Positions 21,701-33,840 of a stretch of DNA of 64,000 bases are shown here, in pieces. The stretch is from Gnetum montanum (taxonomy: Eukaryota; Streptophyta; Gnetopsida; Gnetales; Gnetaceae). The notes under the pieces are model-generated. The model saw nothing but the letters and a program-made list of their open reading frames with translations. It did no database searches and had not been told where the DNA came from. Made by a program: the position numbers and the translations under genes. The stretch spans positions 183,922-247,921 of the forward strand of contig MNCI01005871.1 of NCBI GenBank assembly GCA_015680685.1. The letters run 5' to 3'. Numbering within the stretch: the first letter of the stretch is position 1; each line of letters begins with the position of its first letter.

Positions 21701-24700
21701 AGATCATCATGGCCCCAAAAGGAAAATTTTTGTAAATGATATAAGGTCCTTATCACAATGTCTAGAACTTGGTTTGTTGAGGGATGTGTGTGGGGTTCTA
21801 GTAGAGAACCTTATCTCATGGTTGAAGTTGATTTTTTTGATTCTAAGATCATGAGGCTTTTTGTTGAACACCTTGCGTAGTTTGTTAGATAACAAGGATA
21901 CTAATCAATTTTCATCTAGAAAGTTGAGATTCATTAATCTTTCTTTTTGTGCTAGACTTAAGTCAAGGTTAAGTTCATAGGCTGTTGAAAGTGTATGGAG
22001 CTCAGATTGAATAGGAAGTGTTAGTAACTTTTTGTACACAAGCTCATAGGGAGAATAACTTATAGTAAGTTTCCATGTTGAGCAGTAGGCTCAAAGGGCA
22101 TCATTGAGTTTTGTGCTCTAGTCTTTCCTATATTTGCTGATAGTTCTTATTAGAATCCTTGTGATTTCCCTATTGGTAACCTCAACTTGACTATTAGCTT
22201 GGGGGTGGTTGAATGTTGTGAGTTTATGTTCAACCCCTGGGTGTTGCATAAGTTTCCAAAAGGTAGTGCTTGTAAAGTGAGTTCTATTATCAGAAATTAA
22301 TGCATGTGGCACACCAAAGTTATTTACAACAATTTGTTGTACAAACCAAAGATCTTGGCAACAGTTATTGCTTCTGCCCATTTCATACAATAGTTAACAA
22401 CAACTATGATGTATGCCTTTCACTTTGACATGGGTGTGATGGGACCCATGAAATTAATGCCCTAGATGTCAAAGGGTTCCGATGATTGAATCCATTATTG
22501 AGGTTCCTCCATTTGAGCAATCATTCCACCATCTTGTTGGCAGTGTTCATAGGAGTGGACATATTGATGAGCATCCCTAAAGATTGTTGGCCAATAGTAC
22601 GCTACCATCACGATCTTAATGATTGTGCATCTCCCAGCATAGTGGCCTCTGCAAGGACCTTCATGAGCATCTTGGAGAACGTGGAGTTGATCAACATCAG
22701 GGACATACTAACGAACCAAGCCATCAGTGCACACCTTGTAGAGGTGTTTTTTGATCTCCATAAAGTGTTTTACCTAGTGAAGAAATGTTTGTTTCTTTTG
22801 GTGGTCTAACCCTTGTGGCATTCCTTAGGTGAGAAGATAGGTGAGAGTGTCATCATACCATTTAGGCTCATTGGGTAATTTTTTAGTTATAGCCCCAACA
22901 AATAGAAGTTATTTAGAAAACATATTAGATAGTGGGTTCTTCCCCTCTTTGTTGTCCCATCATAATTAAGACAAGTGGTCAGCAAACACATTCTTAGTGT
23001 CCTTTTGATCTACCATTGTCAGATTGAATTGTTGTAAGATCACCAATCATCGTATGACATGGGGACTCATTGTTGGCTTTTGTATTAGGAAGTAGACGGT
23101 ATTATGGTCTATGTGCACAAACAATTTGTATCCAAGCACATAGTGCCTAAAATTCTCTAGAGTAAATACCACTGCCATTAGTTCCTTTTCTGTAGTGGTG
23201 TAGTTGAATTGTGCATCCATAATGCTTTATCTAGCACATTGAATGTAATATGGATGTTTCTTATCATCCATTTGCACAATCATAACTCACAAGGAATAAT
23301 TTGATGCATCCATCATAACATGAAATGGTCTGGACTAGTTGGGTGCTTGTAGGATTGGACTTTCTACAAGTTTCTCTTTCATCTGTTAGAATGCTTATTC
23401 ACATTCCATGGTCTAAGAAAATGGAGCATCTTATTTTTTATCTCCACCAATGGTTTTTTGATTTTCGAGAAATTCTCTATGAATCGTCGATAGTAGCTAG
23501 CATGTCCAAGGAATGATTAAATATCTTTGATAGTTTTTGGTTGGTGGGTTATTCCTTGGATGACCCTTATTTTTTTGGGATCGACCTCAATTTCTGCATG
23601 TGATATTCTGTGCCCCAACATAATGCCCTCTTGGACCATCATATGACTTTGCTACTAGTTGAGCCTAAGGTTTGTCTCAACACATCATTTTAGTACTTGC
23701 TCAAGACGATCCAAGGCTTGTTCAAATGTAGCTCCATAGGTGAAGAAGTCATTCATGAAGACTTTCATACCACTACCTATTTACTATTGAAAAATGCTAA
23801 GGACCAGGCATTAGAATGTAGCAGGAACATTGCACAGACCAAAATGTATCTTATGATATGCAAAAGTTCCCCCAGAAACTTGTGACTATTGTTTTGGCTT
23901 GGTCCTCCAGCATGATCTAGATTTGGTTATAGCCATTATAACTATCCAAAAAACTATAATAACAATTCCCATATATTGTGTCTAACACCTGATCAACAAA
24001 TGACAATGGAAAGTGATCCTTGAATGTTGCCATATTTAGCAGCTAAAAATGAATGTAAACCTACCACTTGCCATCTTTCTTGGGCATAATGATGAGTGGA
24101 CTAACCCACTCGTTATCCTTAGTAGGATAGATGAACTCATCTTGAGGAGTTGTTTGATTTCCTTCTTGATGATCTGCTTTAGTTTAGGGTTCAATCACCT
24201 TTCTGGTTGCCTCTTTGGCTTCATGGCTAGATTAGCATAGATACAATGTTGGCATACCTTAGGATTAATCCCTATGAGTTTAGGATATGACAAGGTAAAG
24301 GCTGCTAACCATTTTTCGACCACATTTAACAACATATTTTTTTGTTCTGGAGCAAGATTTTCATTGATTATGATTGGCTTCCCATTTTCTAGGAACACAT
24401 ATTTCATGTTGGCTAGTAGCATTTTTAGTTTAAGGGGCTCTTGCTTGAAGTTTTTAGGAATTTCCAACTCTCCCTAATAGGTATCATCATTTACATCATT
24501 AGTATGTTCATTCATGCCTATGATATATGCACATGTTAGGATCTTAGTTGTTCTATGCAAAGTGTGCTGCTCTTGGAATCAACAGTCAACCACTGGGTAC
24601 CCTCTTGTTTTGTGGCTACTACGTATAGATACCTTTGAATTTCTACTTCTCGTGCACACTACTTGGATGCATAGATGGATGCTCATTTTATTGCCCAGAG

Positions 24701-24965
24701 TTTTTGCACACAATTGCTCCGTGTATCGCTGTACGTGATGCATGGAACTTACTTCTTATTAATCTTCTTGAAGGCATTTTCTTTGGATATTTTCAGGGAA
24801 AGTTCTTTGATGCCCATTTTTGCATCAACGGTGCTTGGCCATGTCCTTCCCATGATGATTGGAAAGTCCCCGTTGCAATTCTCCACCTTGATCACTAGAA
24901 AATTAGTAGGATAAGACCACCCATAGACAATGATCATAATGTCTTTTACCAATCCTAATGGAATT
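21700..24965 (-). pseudogene. Pol of element C (protease end, RT, RNase H, integrase), decayed
   Basis: Minus-strand remnants in the order expected for an Athila-like Pol. 24,749-24,952 is the protease end (VYGWSYPTNFLVI, FPIIMGRTWPST). 24,195-24,467 is the pre-RT linker (EIPKNFKQEPLKL, FTLSYPKLIGINPKV). About 23,480-24,190 is RT, with many stops and shifts. About 23,000-23,480 is RNase H. 22,118-22,390 is the integrase core (VPHALISDNRTHFTSTTFWK, VEVTNREITRILIRTISKYR). 21,707-21,895 is the integrase C-terminal side. It is homologous to but clearly more diverged than elements A and B, and far more frameshifted, consistent with being the oldest host element in the nest. Element B cuts the protease at 24,961-24,965. 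Confidence 0.85.
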
Positions 24966-25760
24966 TGATGGGATGCGATGTTGCATGGGCCGCGATATCG
25001 CGTACGCGATATCGTAGTCCACCGCTAATATTATAAATAAGAGGCGGCTCTCTCTTGTTTCTTCATCTAGATCTAGACCTTAGCCAAACTCTTGCCATTT
25101 TTCCATTCCAGAGTTAGAATAATTTCCATGTGCCTGTAGTAGGAGCTCTAAAGTGAATAGATCTTTATTCGAGCAATTTTGTACTGGAGCACACAATTGT
25201 GTACAACAATAAAGACGAACTTTTGGATAAACCTTGCAGTTCATGGACTAAGCTAAATAGGAATTTAATTATTGTTATTTAGTGTTCATCATTTAAATGC
25301 TTTCTTAAGAACTTAATCTCTCTCAACCCTCAACTCTCATAGTTAAGTGCATTTAGTATGACTGCTTCGAGCACGTGCGTTACGCTTGGTAATCCCAGTA
25401 ATGAATAGCATTTGGTAACCCAGTAGCATTACATTGGTTCAGGGTGTGATACAGCAAGTGGGAACGGATACTGATGCTAGGTTAATTAAGGCTTAGTTCG
25501 TTAAAGTTAGTTAATTAGTCTCTTCACGCTTTTCCCTCTTAGCATAAGTGATCAAACATAGAAGATATAAAAATGACATGCCTCAAGCTTACTTAACCAT
25601 ACCACCATGACAAATACAAGTAAGCTTGGGAGGACAATGATTGATTAACCTTAGGTGTTCCATAAGGCGTGTAGGCACTTAGTTTGCAGAGTTCGACTAG
25701 ATCGTGCATGTAACGCTCATATTCGTATGGTTGAGTGTAGGGGTACCTTGTCACTCATCA
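24966..25760 (+). repeat. Element B 5' LTR
   Basis: 795 bp, TGATGGGATGCG ... GTCACTCATCA. It includes the clearest U3 palindrome of the window (24,993-25,014), TATAAATA at about 25,034 and an AATAAA region near 25,208. It resembles the 3' LTR (30,990-31,769) at roughly nine in ten bases by eye over the R/U5 part. Confidence 0.93.
24993..25014. promoter_or_regulatory. Perfect 22-bp U3 palindrome
   Basis: Two half-sites CGATATCGCGT meet at the dyad, giving CpG-rich flanks and two GATATC cores. It sits about 20 bp upstream of the TATA box. Counterparts exist near 20,160-20,180, 2767-2794, 41,035-41,065, 51,430-51,500 and 63,560-63,690. In element B's own 3' LTR (31,015-31,030) most of it is missing. 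Confidence 0.75.
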
Positions 25761-25761
25761 T

Positions 25762-25779
25762 TGGCACCATTACCAGGGA
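25762..25779 (+). promoter_or_regulatory. Primer-binding site of element B
   Basis: TGGCACCATTACCAGGGA, one base after the LTR. It is a mutated version of the tRNA-Asp complement also used by element A. Confidence 0.8.
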
Positions 25780-25905
25780 CTAACTTGTTTATGCACTAAG
25801 TAGAACATAGGAAATCATCCACATCGTTGGGAAGCTTAAACAAACCCTTAGGGTTAATCAGAAGAAAATTTAAACAACGGTTAATAGCACACAGACAAGA
25901 TAACA

Positions 25906-27434
25906 ATGTCTTCTGCTTCTCATAAAAGCGCTTCACCACCTAGGGATCACACAAGAGACAGTCAGTGGCACAACATACATAACCATGAACCGCCAGTTCC
26001 TCAACAGTATCGGGTGGTATATACTCATCTCGATGAGTATACACCTGATTTTACTTTTATCCTCCATCAGGATGAACAACTACATTGGCAAGATTTGCAA
26101 GGTAACATAGTGTTACCTCGAGATCGTGTAGTCCCCAACATGCTCCTTCATGCTCTTGCACAGATAGGCATGATGCAGCTATACGCTGAATACGTTGCAT
26201 ATGATCATGACACAAGGGATTACCATCCCACAGCGATGCAACGTTTAAGGGACTCGCAGTAGGAGAGCCACCATACATTGTTGAAGGGCAAAGGGGTGTC
26301 GCATGTCCTAAGTGAAATTGGAGATGGTGAACCAATTATAACAGGTTCTCCATCAAATGATGTTCCCCCTCCTAACGATGGTGAGGAGGTGGGGTATCAG
26401 AACCTACACTCCACGATTCACAACCATGGTTCTGATCCCCATGAACACCAAGTGTTCAATGAGGGAACGCGGACACAAGATAAGGATAGGCATTCAGATC
26501 ATCATCACGATCGGGGCCGTAACCACCAAAGAGAAGGTAAGAAAAATTGTCATGGTGATGGTTCCCCTTCTTCTTCCCCTTCATCACATCATTCACCCTC
26601 TCCTTCCACATTAGGACATAGTCACAAAGAGCACAACTATGAGGATCAAGGTAAGCAAGATGAGAGACCTCGATGAGAGAGTTGAGAGCGAGGACGAGGG
26701 CATTTGAGAGAATCAAGGCATAGAAGGGAAAGTAGGGAACCACGTAGGCATTATAGACATCATAAGAGAGATGATCATGATGAACCCCTACTAGCAACCT
26801 GGAGTATGTTAGAAATTATGGAGGCTGTGAGAATACCTACAAGGCACCAGAAAGATAGCCGGATCAAGAGACTAGATATGAATAATATCCCACGATTCAA
26901 GGGGGGATACAATGCTGTTCCGCAGAATCACTTATAAGCATTCCACGATGCCTGCGCCTTGCAGAATATTGAAAATGAGTGGTAGAAGTTAGAGTTGTTC
27001 CCTAGGTCTCTCATTAAAGAAGCAGAAAGTTGGTACTGGTCCTTAGAACTGCAATCCATTAGACGGTGGAGTACGATGCTAGAATTGTTTAACGATAAAT
27101 ACCAAATGTACTCCAGAGTGTCCAACTTGCATAAATAGATCCAAGGATGGAAGTAGGGTAATCACGAACCCTTGGATGCTGCCATGGGCTGATATTATGC
27201 ATTGCTACATCGTTGCCCAGGCCATGGTTATGCACAACGGGATCAACTACGCCATCTCGTAGATGGGCTAAGACATGAAACCAAGAGAACCCTTGGAACA
27301 TATGCCCAAGGGAGATTATCTGAACTTATGTCCCATGAAGTTCATAGATTTTTGGAGCAAGTAGCTAAAGAAGAAGGGGAGCTATGGAAAAGAGAAAGCG
27401 TGGAAGAGTATAACNTAAAAAATCGTAGAGAAGT
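25906..27434 (+). pseudogene. Gag (element B)
   Basis: Collinear with element A's Gag and in a single frame from ATG 25,906 to the N at 27,415. It is interrupted only by stops: 26,260 (TAG), 26,935 (TAA), 26,983 (TAG), further TAG codons near 27,136 and 27,154, and TGA near 27,190. Element A has CAG at the first five positions and CGA at the last. The N-terminal block PPVPQQYRVVYTHLDEY, the basic His/Arg-rich segment and the Gag domain (ACALQNIENEW, LIKEAESWYW, RHLVDGLRHETKR) are recognisable. Confidence 0.85.
27415..27415. other. Single-N gap hiding about 170 bp
   Basis: Left flank GTATAAC equals the bases up to 13,561 of element A; right flank TAAAAAATCGTAGAG equals 13,734 onward. The about 172 bases in between (end of the Gag coiled region) are missing here. 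Confidence 0.85.
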
Positions 27435-29032
27435 CTAAGAAGCGAAGTAGTGACCATGATAAGAAAAAGCAGAGAGATTTAGGCCATGCACGTGACAAGG
27501 GTAAGGGAAAAATGACTATCGCTGATGAGGTTGTGGATTTGGATATAGATAATGATGGTGGATGTGAGATCTACCAATATGACCATCCTAAGGGATGTTG
27601 CCCAATAATCTCACATCTATAGGAGTCCGAGGTGTATGCACTCAACCTAAGACTTAACAAACAGTAGGCACCTCGAAGGTTACCTTATCCCCTAGGTAAC
27701 CCAAGATAGTTCCACCAACCGTTAACACACTATCCAAGTGGAACTCTGCCACAACCTATCGGGCAACACCAGCAGTGGCAATACCCATAGTCGTGGGGGA
27801 TGCCACCGCCTAGGCAACAATACCCTTACCGGCAACCAGATCCTTACGGCTATTATGTGCCATAGCTAGTTTCTCTAAGTGACTCTGTCAGTCACATGAA
27901 CCCACAATAGCACTACCAAGTTTTAGAGTATTTTAAGTCTCCCTCTCTTGGAAGAGACACTTCACATGCATACCATCCTTCGAATTCGTCCGCATCTCTT
28001 ACGCTGATAGTTTCACTACCGCTTGCTCCAACGATGCAAGGGGAACTCCCCACTCAACCGTAGTAATGTAACGCTATGAGAGCTATAAACCTTCAACCCA
28101 CTACTGGATCTAACAATCGTACAAAGAGAAGATCCTTCTTTAGAACCAACAATCCAAACAAGCTCTCACAGCCACAAGTTGTCGAGTCCATGACCACTCC
28201 TCCATCAAGAAAGGCTTCGGGGCTTCCTTCAAATCAAAAACAGAGCTCAACGCATACGGTTATGTTAACACATACCGTTACTCACTGGATAAAGGTGGGC
28301 CATCTTCTAAAAAAACTCTCTAACCCTAGGAGTCCCTTAATCTACCTCCAAGTCGCTAGGAATGAACCACGTAAGGCTCTTCTTGACTCAGGTTCCGAAG
28401 TCAATTTGATATCGCAAGAAATGTATAAAGTCTTGAACCTGCCTCCACTCAAGAAGAGCAATATTCAATTAGAGCTAGCTGACTAGTCCATCACTATCCC
28501 TTTGGGACTTGTGGAGGACATTGTTACCATTGTGTGTGGTTGGTCATACCCAGCTGATTTCCTAGTGATACAAGTCAAAAATAATAAAGGGGACTTTCTA
28601 ATTATAATGGGGAGGGCATGGCTAAGTACCATCCATGCATGCCTAGGAATCCACGATCCTTCCTTGGAAATATCTAAGGAAAAAATTTATGGAAAAATTG
28701 AGAAGAAGAAAGTTCCATGCATCACATACAGTGATACTGAGGGTGATGACATACAGGAATGCTCAACATCTTCTGTGTGCAATCGGTGTGTCCAAGAAAC
28801 TCAAATACAAAGGTGCATGTATGTAACAACCACACAACAAGAGAACACCCAGTGGTTGACAGCTAATTAAGAGAGAAACATACCAATATGCATGGAACTA
28901 ACTAGGGGAACAACTTGCAACCACAACGAAAGCATAGATACATTGGAATATGAGCTTCACCAACATCCAACCCTTAATCTAAAAACATCAATTAGGAGAA
29001 GTTGGACACTTCTAAAAAATTCAAAAAAGCGC
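27435..29032 (+). pseudogene. Gag knuckle, protease and linker (element B)
   Basis: Continues the match to element A 13,750-15,370. A Cys/His knuckle remnant (Y replaces the second Cys: CEIYQYDHPKGCC near 27,566) is followed by a Pro/Gln-rich stretch and the protease domain in open frames 28,076-28,486 and 28,502-28,870, with ALLDSGSEVNLISQEMYK near 28,373-28,426 and FLIIMGRAWLST near 28,598. The DSG catalytic triplet is intact and the protease is better preserved than in element A, with one TAG between the two frames. The linker then ends abruptly at the deletion junction. Confidence 0.83.
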
Positions 29033-29041
29033 TCATTATTA
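29033..29041 (+). other. Deletion junction replacing RT-RNase H-integrase
   Basis: Sequence left of here matches element A up to about 15,370; sequence from GGATCTCTCCCTTTCAATTC matches element A from about 18,205. About 2.8 kb is absent. A short ATTATTA stretch lies at the junction; I see no long microhomology. Confidence 0.85.
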
Positions 29042-30989
29042 AGGATCTCTCCCTTTCAATTCAGTCATGGGGGAGATGGCCACCTATGCTAATCATTTGA
29101 GGCCCTCAGCTTCTTTTAATTTTTTGTTTTACACATTTTTGTTTTGCACATTTTTTTTTACAAATTTCTTTAACTTTTCTTGTTTTTGTTTTACAACATC
29201 GTTTATACTTTCTCTTTTATTTGTCTATGTATTTGTGTGTCTTATCCATTTTATTAAGTTTGTCACCCAATAAGTGCTCTTAAAGATGGTATGAGCTGTT
29301 TTCTATTGGTTGCTAATGTTTGGTTTTTACCTTTAAGTTATGATGTTGATACTAAGGTATGGTTCTTTTGATATAGTAGGAAATGAGTCCACATCCTCCA
29401 CCCATCCATAAATGCTTATGGTTTCTCTTGGCTTGGAATTGTACAGTCCCTTTCTTAATAATAAGAACTATCAACGAATTGGTGACTGGGCATTTCTCAA
29501 ATTAAGGAAGGACTCAAGGATTGAAAAGGGTGTGACTTCAAGGGGATTTGATGCATTCACATTGGCCATTCTCTTGGGTGCTTGGATCTTTCTTCTTGAG
29601 TTTTCTTACCATTTCGATGTTACCCAATTATCAGGATGTTGAGTAAATAAAAATAATAAGTCTTTGCATGGTGTGGTTCTCATGCAAAAAAAATAAAATA
29701 AAAAAAAATAGTGAGAATTCAAAGCACACCCCTTAGACAAAATAATCATCTGGGCTACAAGCACTAGTTATGGAACTAAAATAAACATGTTCCCTCTAAC
29801 TAAGGCCCTTCTCAGTTTCTATTCTCTCCTTCTTCGTTTCCTCGGAATGGTGGGGGCTCTTGTGGGATGTATTCTTGTTACTCAAGTGGATGGATTGGCC
29901 GAATGCATTAATGCGAAGTGACTGGATGTGGTTTGTTTGAGACTGGATTTGGAATGGGATTTACTAAGTCACATTAATCATTAAATACGCAAGGGGCTGT
30001 ACATCACTTTGTTCTTGAGATTCCATTCCATTCTCTTCTTTCCATCATTCTTTCTCCATTGTTCACCTCATTTTCGGTTGTATCATTAGTGTATATTTTG
30101 GTTGACATATTGTTTTCTTTTTGGTAAATTCTTGCGGTTAAGACTTTAACTCTTGTTCCAAATGACATTCTCAGAGCCTACAGACTCTTTGAATGTGGGT
30201 TTTTTAGGGCATTAAGGACATTAGCCTGCTTTGGGGAGGACCCACTAGCATTCCTATTTGGTGCATCCATTAATTTCTTTCCCTTAACATTGTTGTAATC
30301 AATGCTATTTTGTTCATTTCCATCTTGACATCCACTTCATTGACGTTACAGTTGTCTCTTTTTCTCCATCTTCATTGTTCCTTTTCTTTTCCTCCATTCT
30401 CTCACTACCGGAGGTTCGCTCTTAGTCATGGGGGTCCTGGTCAAATTTTTTTGATTTTCTCCCTACCCCTACACCTCAGGTAGTCACCAATCTTATATCT
30501 CCAAACCTGAATTAGCCATACCACAACTCATCCAATGGACCTCACACCGAAGCAAGGTATCACTTGCATTGTGATTCATTCACCCTTGCTAATATGAGAC
30601 TATGTTGTGTGTGCAGATGGCAATCATGCAATAACGGATTGGACCTGGAGGGAACACTTGGAATGGATCAGTGCAGAAGAAGCTACTCAAGGAGCAGGAT
30701 CGATGGCGCGCTTATGGATAGACAACAAAAGGTGAAATCTTGGTGTTGGTAGCAATAGACTTCTTCTCTCTTCTCTCCTCTCTCTCTTAGCTACCAAATA
30801 AGGCCTGATGTCAAATGTATAAAGTGTTCACTCTTGTTGTTGTGAATACCAGTTTTGTCTTCTTCTATAATGATGATCCGTTCACATGTCATCCCATTCA
30901 CCATTAATTCCATTCAAGTCAATAATCCCATATCTTCCCAATATTTTGTAAGGAACTCGAGGACGAGTTTTTATTTAGTCATGGGGGTA
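29042..30989 (+). other. Element B post-integrase region
   Basis: Collinear with element A 18,210-20,135. Contains the 76-residue frame 29,412-29,642 (NYQRIGDWAFLKLRKDSRIE, then FTLAILLGAWIFLLEFSYHF, a likely membrane segment), whose homologue in element A is open over the same block. Also contains the broken homologue of element A's 18,935 frame (from about 29,788). The rest is non-coding in appearance. Confidence 0.7.
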
Positions 30990-31769
30990 TAATGGGATGT
31001 GATATCGCATGGGCCATGATATCGTAGTCCACCGACAGTTCTATAAATAAGAGGCGACTCTCCTTATTTCTCCATCTAGATATAGACCTTAGCCAAACTC
31101 TTGCCATTTTTCAATTCCAGAGTTAGAATAATTTCCATGTGCCCGTAGTAGGAGCTTCAAAGTGACCAGATCTTTATTCAAGCAATTTTGTACCTAAGCA
31201 CACAATTGTGTTCGACAATAAAGAAGAACTGTTAAATAAACCTTGTAGTGCATGGACTAAGCTAAATAAGACTTTAATTATTGTTATTTATTGTTCATCA
31301 TTTAAATGCTTTCTTAAGGACTTAATCTCTCTCAACCCTCAACTCTCATAGTTAAGTGCATTTAGTACGACCACTTCGAGCACGTGCGTTACACTTGGTA
31401 ATCCCAGTAATGAATAGCATTTGGTAACCCAGTAGCATTGCATTGGTTCAGGGTGTGAAACGGCAAGTGGGAACGGATACTGATGCTAGGTTAATTAAGG
31501 CTTATTTAGTTAAAGTTAGTTAATTAGTCTCTTCACCCTTTTCCCTCTTAGCATAGGCAATTAAACATAAAAGATATAAAAATGACATGCCTCAAGCTTA
31601 CTTAACCATAGAACCGTGACAAATAAAAGTAAGCTTGGGAGGACAACGATTGATTAACCTCAGGTGTTCCATAAGGCGTGTAGGCACTTAGTCTACGGAG
31701 TTCGACTGGATTGCGCATGTAACGCTCGTATTTGTATGGTTGAGTGTAGGGGTACCTCGCCACTCATCA
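30990..31769 (+). repeat. Element B 3' LTR
   Basis: 780 bp, starting TAATGGGATGTG (TG changed to TA) and ending CGCCACTCATCA. The U3 palindrome is reduced to a single GATATCG compared with the 5' LTR, which accounts for most of the length difference. Confidence 0.93.
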
Positions 31770-32330
31770 GAATTATGGTGGACTAGTCTGCCAATTCTAA
31801 TCTAATATTGCTCTTCTTAAGAGGAGGTAGGTTCCATGCAGTATACATCTCTTGAGAAATTAGGTTGATACTAGAACCTGAGTTCAGAATACTTTTGCTT
31901 GGTTCATTTGCAATAATCTACAAATAAATAAGAGGACTTCTAGGATCAGCTAACTTCCAAGAAAGGTTTCTATCATGGATTCAATCAAATATGACATGAT
32001 TAAGCATCACAGTATGGATGCTAGATGATGTTTGGTTTGAAGGGGACTTGAAGAAATTTGATACAGAGGAAGATGGAGAAACAAGGTTATCAAGCATAGG
32101 TGTAATAACAGGCTCCACCACTCCACCACTCCATGTTGTAATAACAGGCAAGTCATAGGAGTTGGGTGAAGTGAGATGGAAAGTGGACTGGCCATCCCTT
32201 CTGGTCGGGTTATAAGCCTAACCATGGTGGTAGTGCTGGATTTCCTTTAAGGGATAGATGCCAAAAGAAGAAAACCCCAAGGAACACTCTTGGAGCATGA
32301 TTTGAATATGCTAGTCCATATCAATAAAGC
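31770..32330 (-). pseudogene. Element C Gag-protease remnant, right of element B
   Basis: On the minus strand this continues the protease interrupted at 24,965: SGSSINLISQEMY (about 31,845-31,885) and NLPPLKKSNIRLELAD (about 31,785-31,835). Upstream on the minus strand are TVMLNHVIFD and DPRSPLIYL, matching element A's 14,580-14,660. The Gag portion further right is not recognised, so element C is truncated or too decayed past about 32,330. Its 5' LTR was not found. Confidence 0.8.
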
Positions 32331-33840
32331 ATTTTTTCTCTTCTTTTTCTGCATGTTTCCTATTATTTCCTTTATACATAATGTTGAATATCACATATAT
32401 TTTGCATTTGGTATAATTTCTTTGTACACATAATGTCTAATATATTGTATATTTGACATTTTCCATGACATCTAAGGACAGGATGTCACAACTATGTAAC
32501 TTCCTTACAAGGCATCTGAAACCTTAATGATTAAAATAATAATAATAATACAAATAAGTCAAAGTAGATAAAAACTATTAAAAGCATAAACAAAAGCAAA
32601 AGAGCATTTAAGCTAGAAGGTATAAATGCCTTAGGTCAAAGCCCCAAAGGTTACCATAAGAGACACGTCTGTTATTACAACATGCCTTTTCAGGTCTCAA
32701 TTACAACTACCCTTTTGGGTCTTATTAAGATAACAATAACACTTGTTATGAAGAGACACCATCTTCATTAGGCAATAGCATCATTTGGGAATAGGGATGT
32801 AAAAATAATCATGTTAACAATTACATAATGATGTTAATTAACAAAACAAAATTTCCCTCCCTTTGATCAATAGTAATGCATTAGTTATATTTGATTTATG
32901 TCTACAACTACGTAAGTTGAGGAGATGGAGGAAGCTAAAAGAGCTTGGGATATTAAAAACTTGGAGGAGCCTAACTAAAGGGGTAGAAGACATAGATATT
33001 TAAAAAAGAGATGAAAGAGGAGGAGAAAAAGGAATGATCATCAGGGGGATGATAAGAAGGATCATTGGTTTAAGGATTGTGAGAAGCATGATTAGGAGAA
33101 GGGTTAGCATTGGAATAACTTTGAGACTCCAATGCTAGATAAATCTAATTTTTCTATTTTCAATCATTCTTCCTTATTTTTTTCTTTACTTGAACTTGAA
33201 TATATACACAGACCAAAGTTGTCATCATACCCTCACCAATCTAAAGTTTCATTCACTAATATCTTTCCCAGTTTCTTGGATTATCTTGACTAGTTCAGAT
33301 CCCTCTAAGTTGAGAAAGAGGATCCAAGCTGCAATTTGCATTTTAGCAAAGAGTTTTCATTTTGTATATTAGCAAACCAATAGTCCCAATGGAAGGATTT
33401 GTTGGAGGAAGTTTATCAACTAAAAGTATGGGTAGGTAAGCTTGTTCAAGTAGTAGCTCATCTTGTAGATGAAATTATTCAGAGCTAAGTGGTCCTTTCT
33501 TAATCAATATTTTTGCTTTCTTAAGTATGAAAGTTTGTTGTTTTGAAGGTAGTTTGTAACAAGTCTTATTTACTGTTGCAAAAATTTAATGAGAATTGGT
33601 TTTCCTTATTTACATTTAATTATCTTATCATTCTGTTGTTCACTATTCCATTTTTAAAAATTAGCCTTTTATTATTTCATTGTCATTTATAAGATGCTTC
33701 CAATATATTTCATTTTTTATCTAGTTTCTCACAATAGGAATCTATTTACATCACATCTCAGTTTACTTTTAGTTTTTTCATACTTAAGAAATTTTTTTTT
33801 TATGTATTAATCATGATGAAGCTATAATTCTTATAGCATA
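32331..33840. other. Unassigned AT-rich sequence
   Basis: No convincing coding match on either strand. The reverse complement of 32,640-32,760 has paired motifs (AAAAGGGTAGTTGTAATTGAG, AAAAGGCATGTTGTAAT), possibly LTR-like. The frame 33,190-33,372 is unrecognised. It may contain the missing 5' side of element E or an unrelated decayed transposon. Confidence 0.4.

Larger units (their letters stand above)
24966..31769 (+). mobile_element. Element B: deletion derivative of element A's family
   Basis: LTRs 24,966-25,760 and 30,990-31,769, primer site 25,762-25,779 (tRNA-Asp type) and a polypurine tract before 30,990. It is flanked by a perfect 5-bp duplication GAATT (24,961-24,965 and 31,770-31,774) that splits element C's protease. 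Internal sequence is collinear with element A from the leader to about 15,370 and again from about 18,205 to the 3' LTR. Everything between (RT, RNase H, integrase) is missing, with the junction near 29,033-29,041. The element could only have moved with proteins supplied in trans, unless the deletion came after insertion. Confidence 0.93.
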
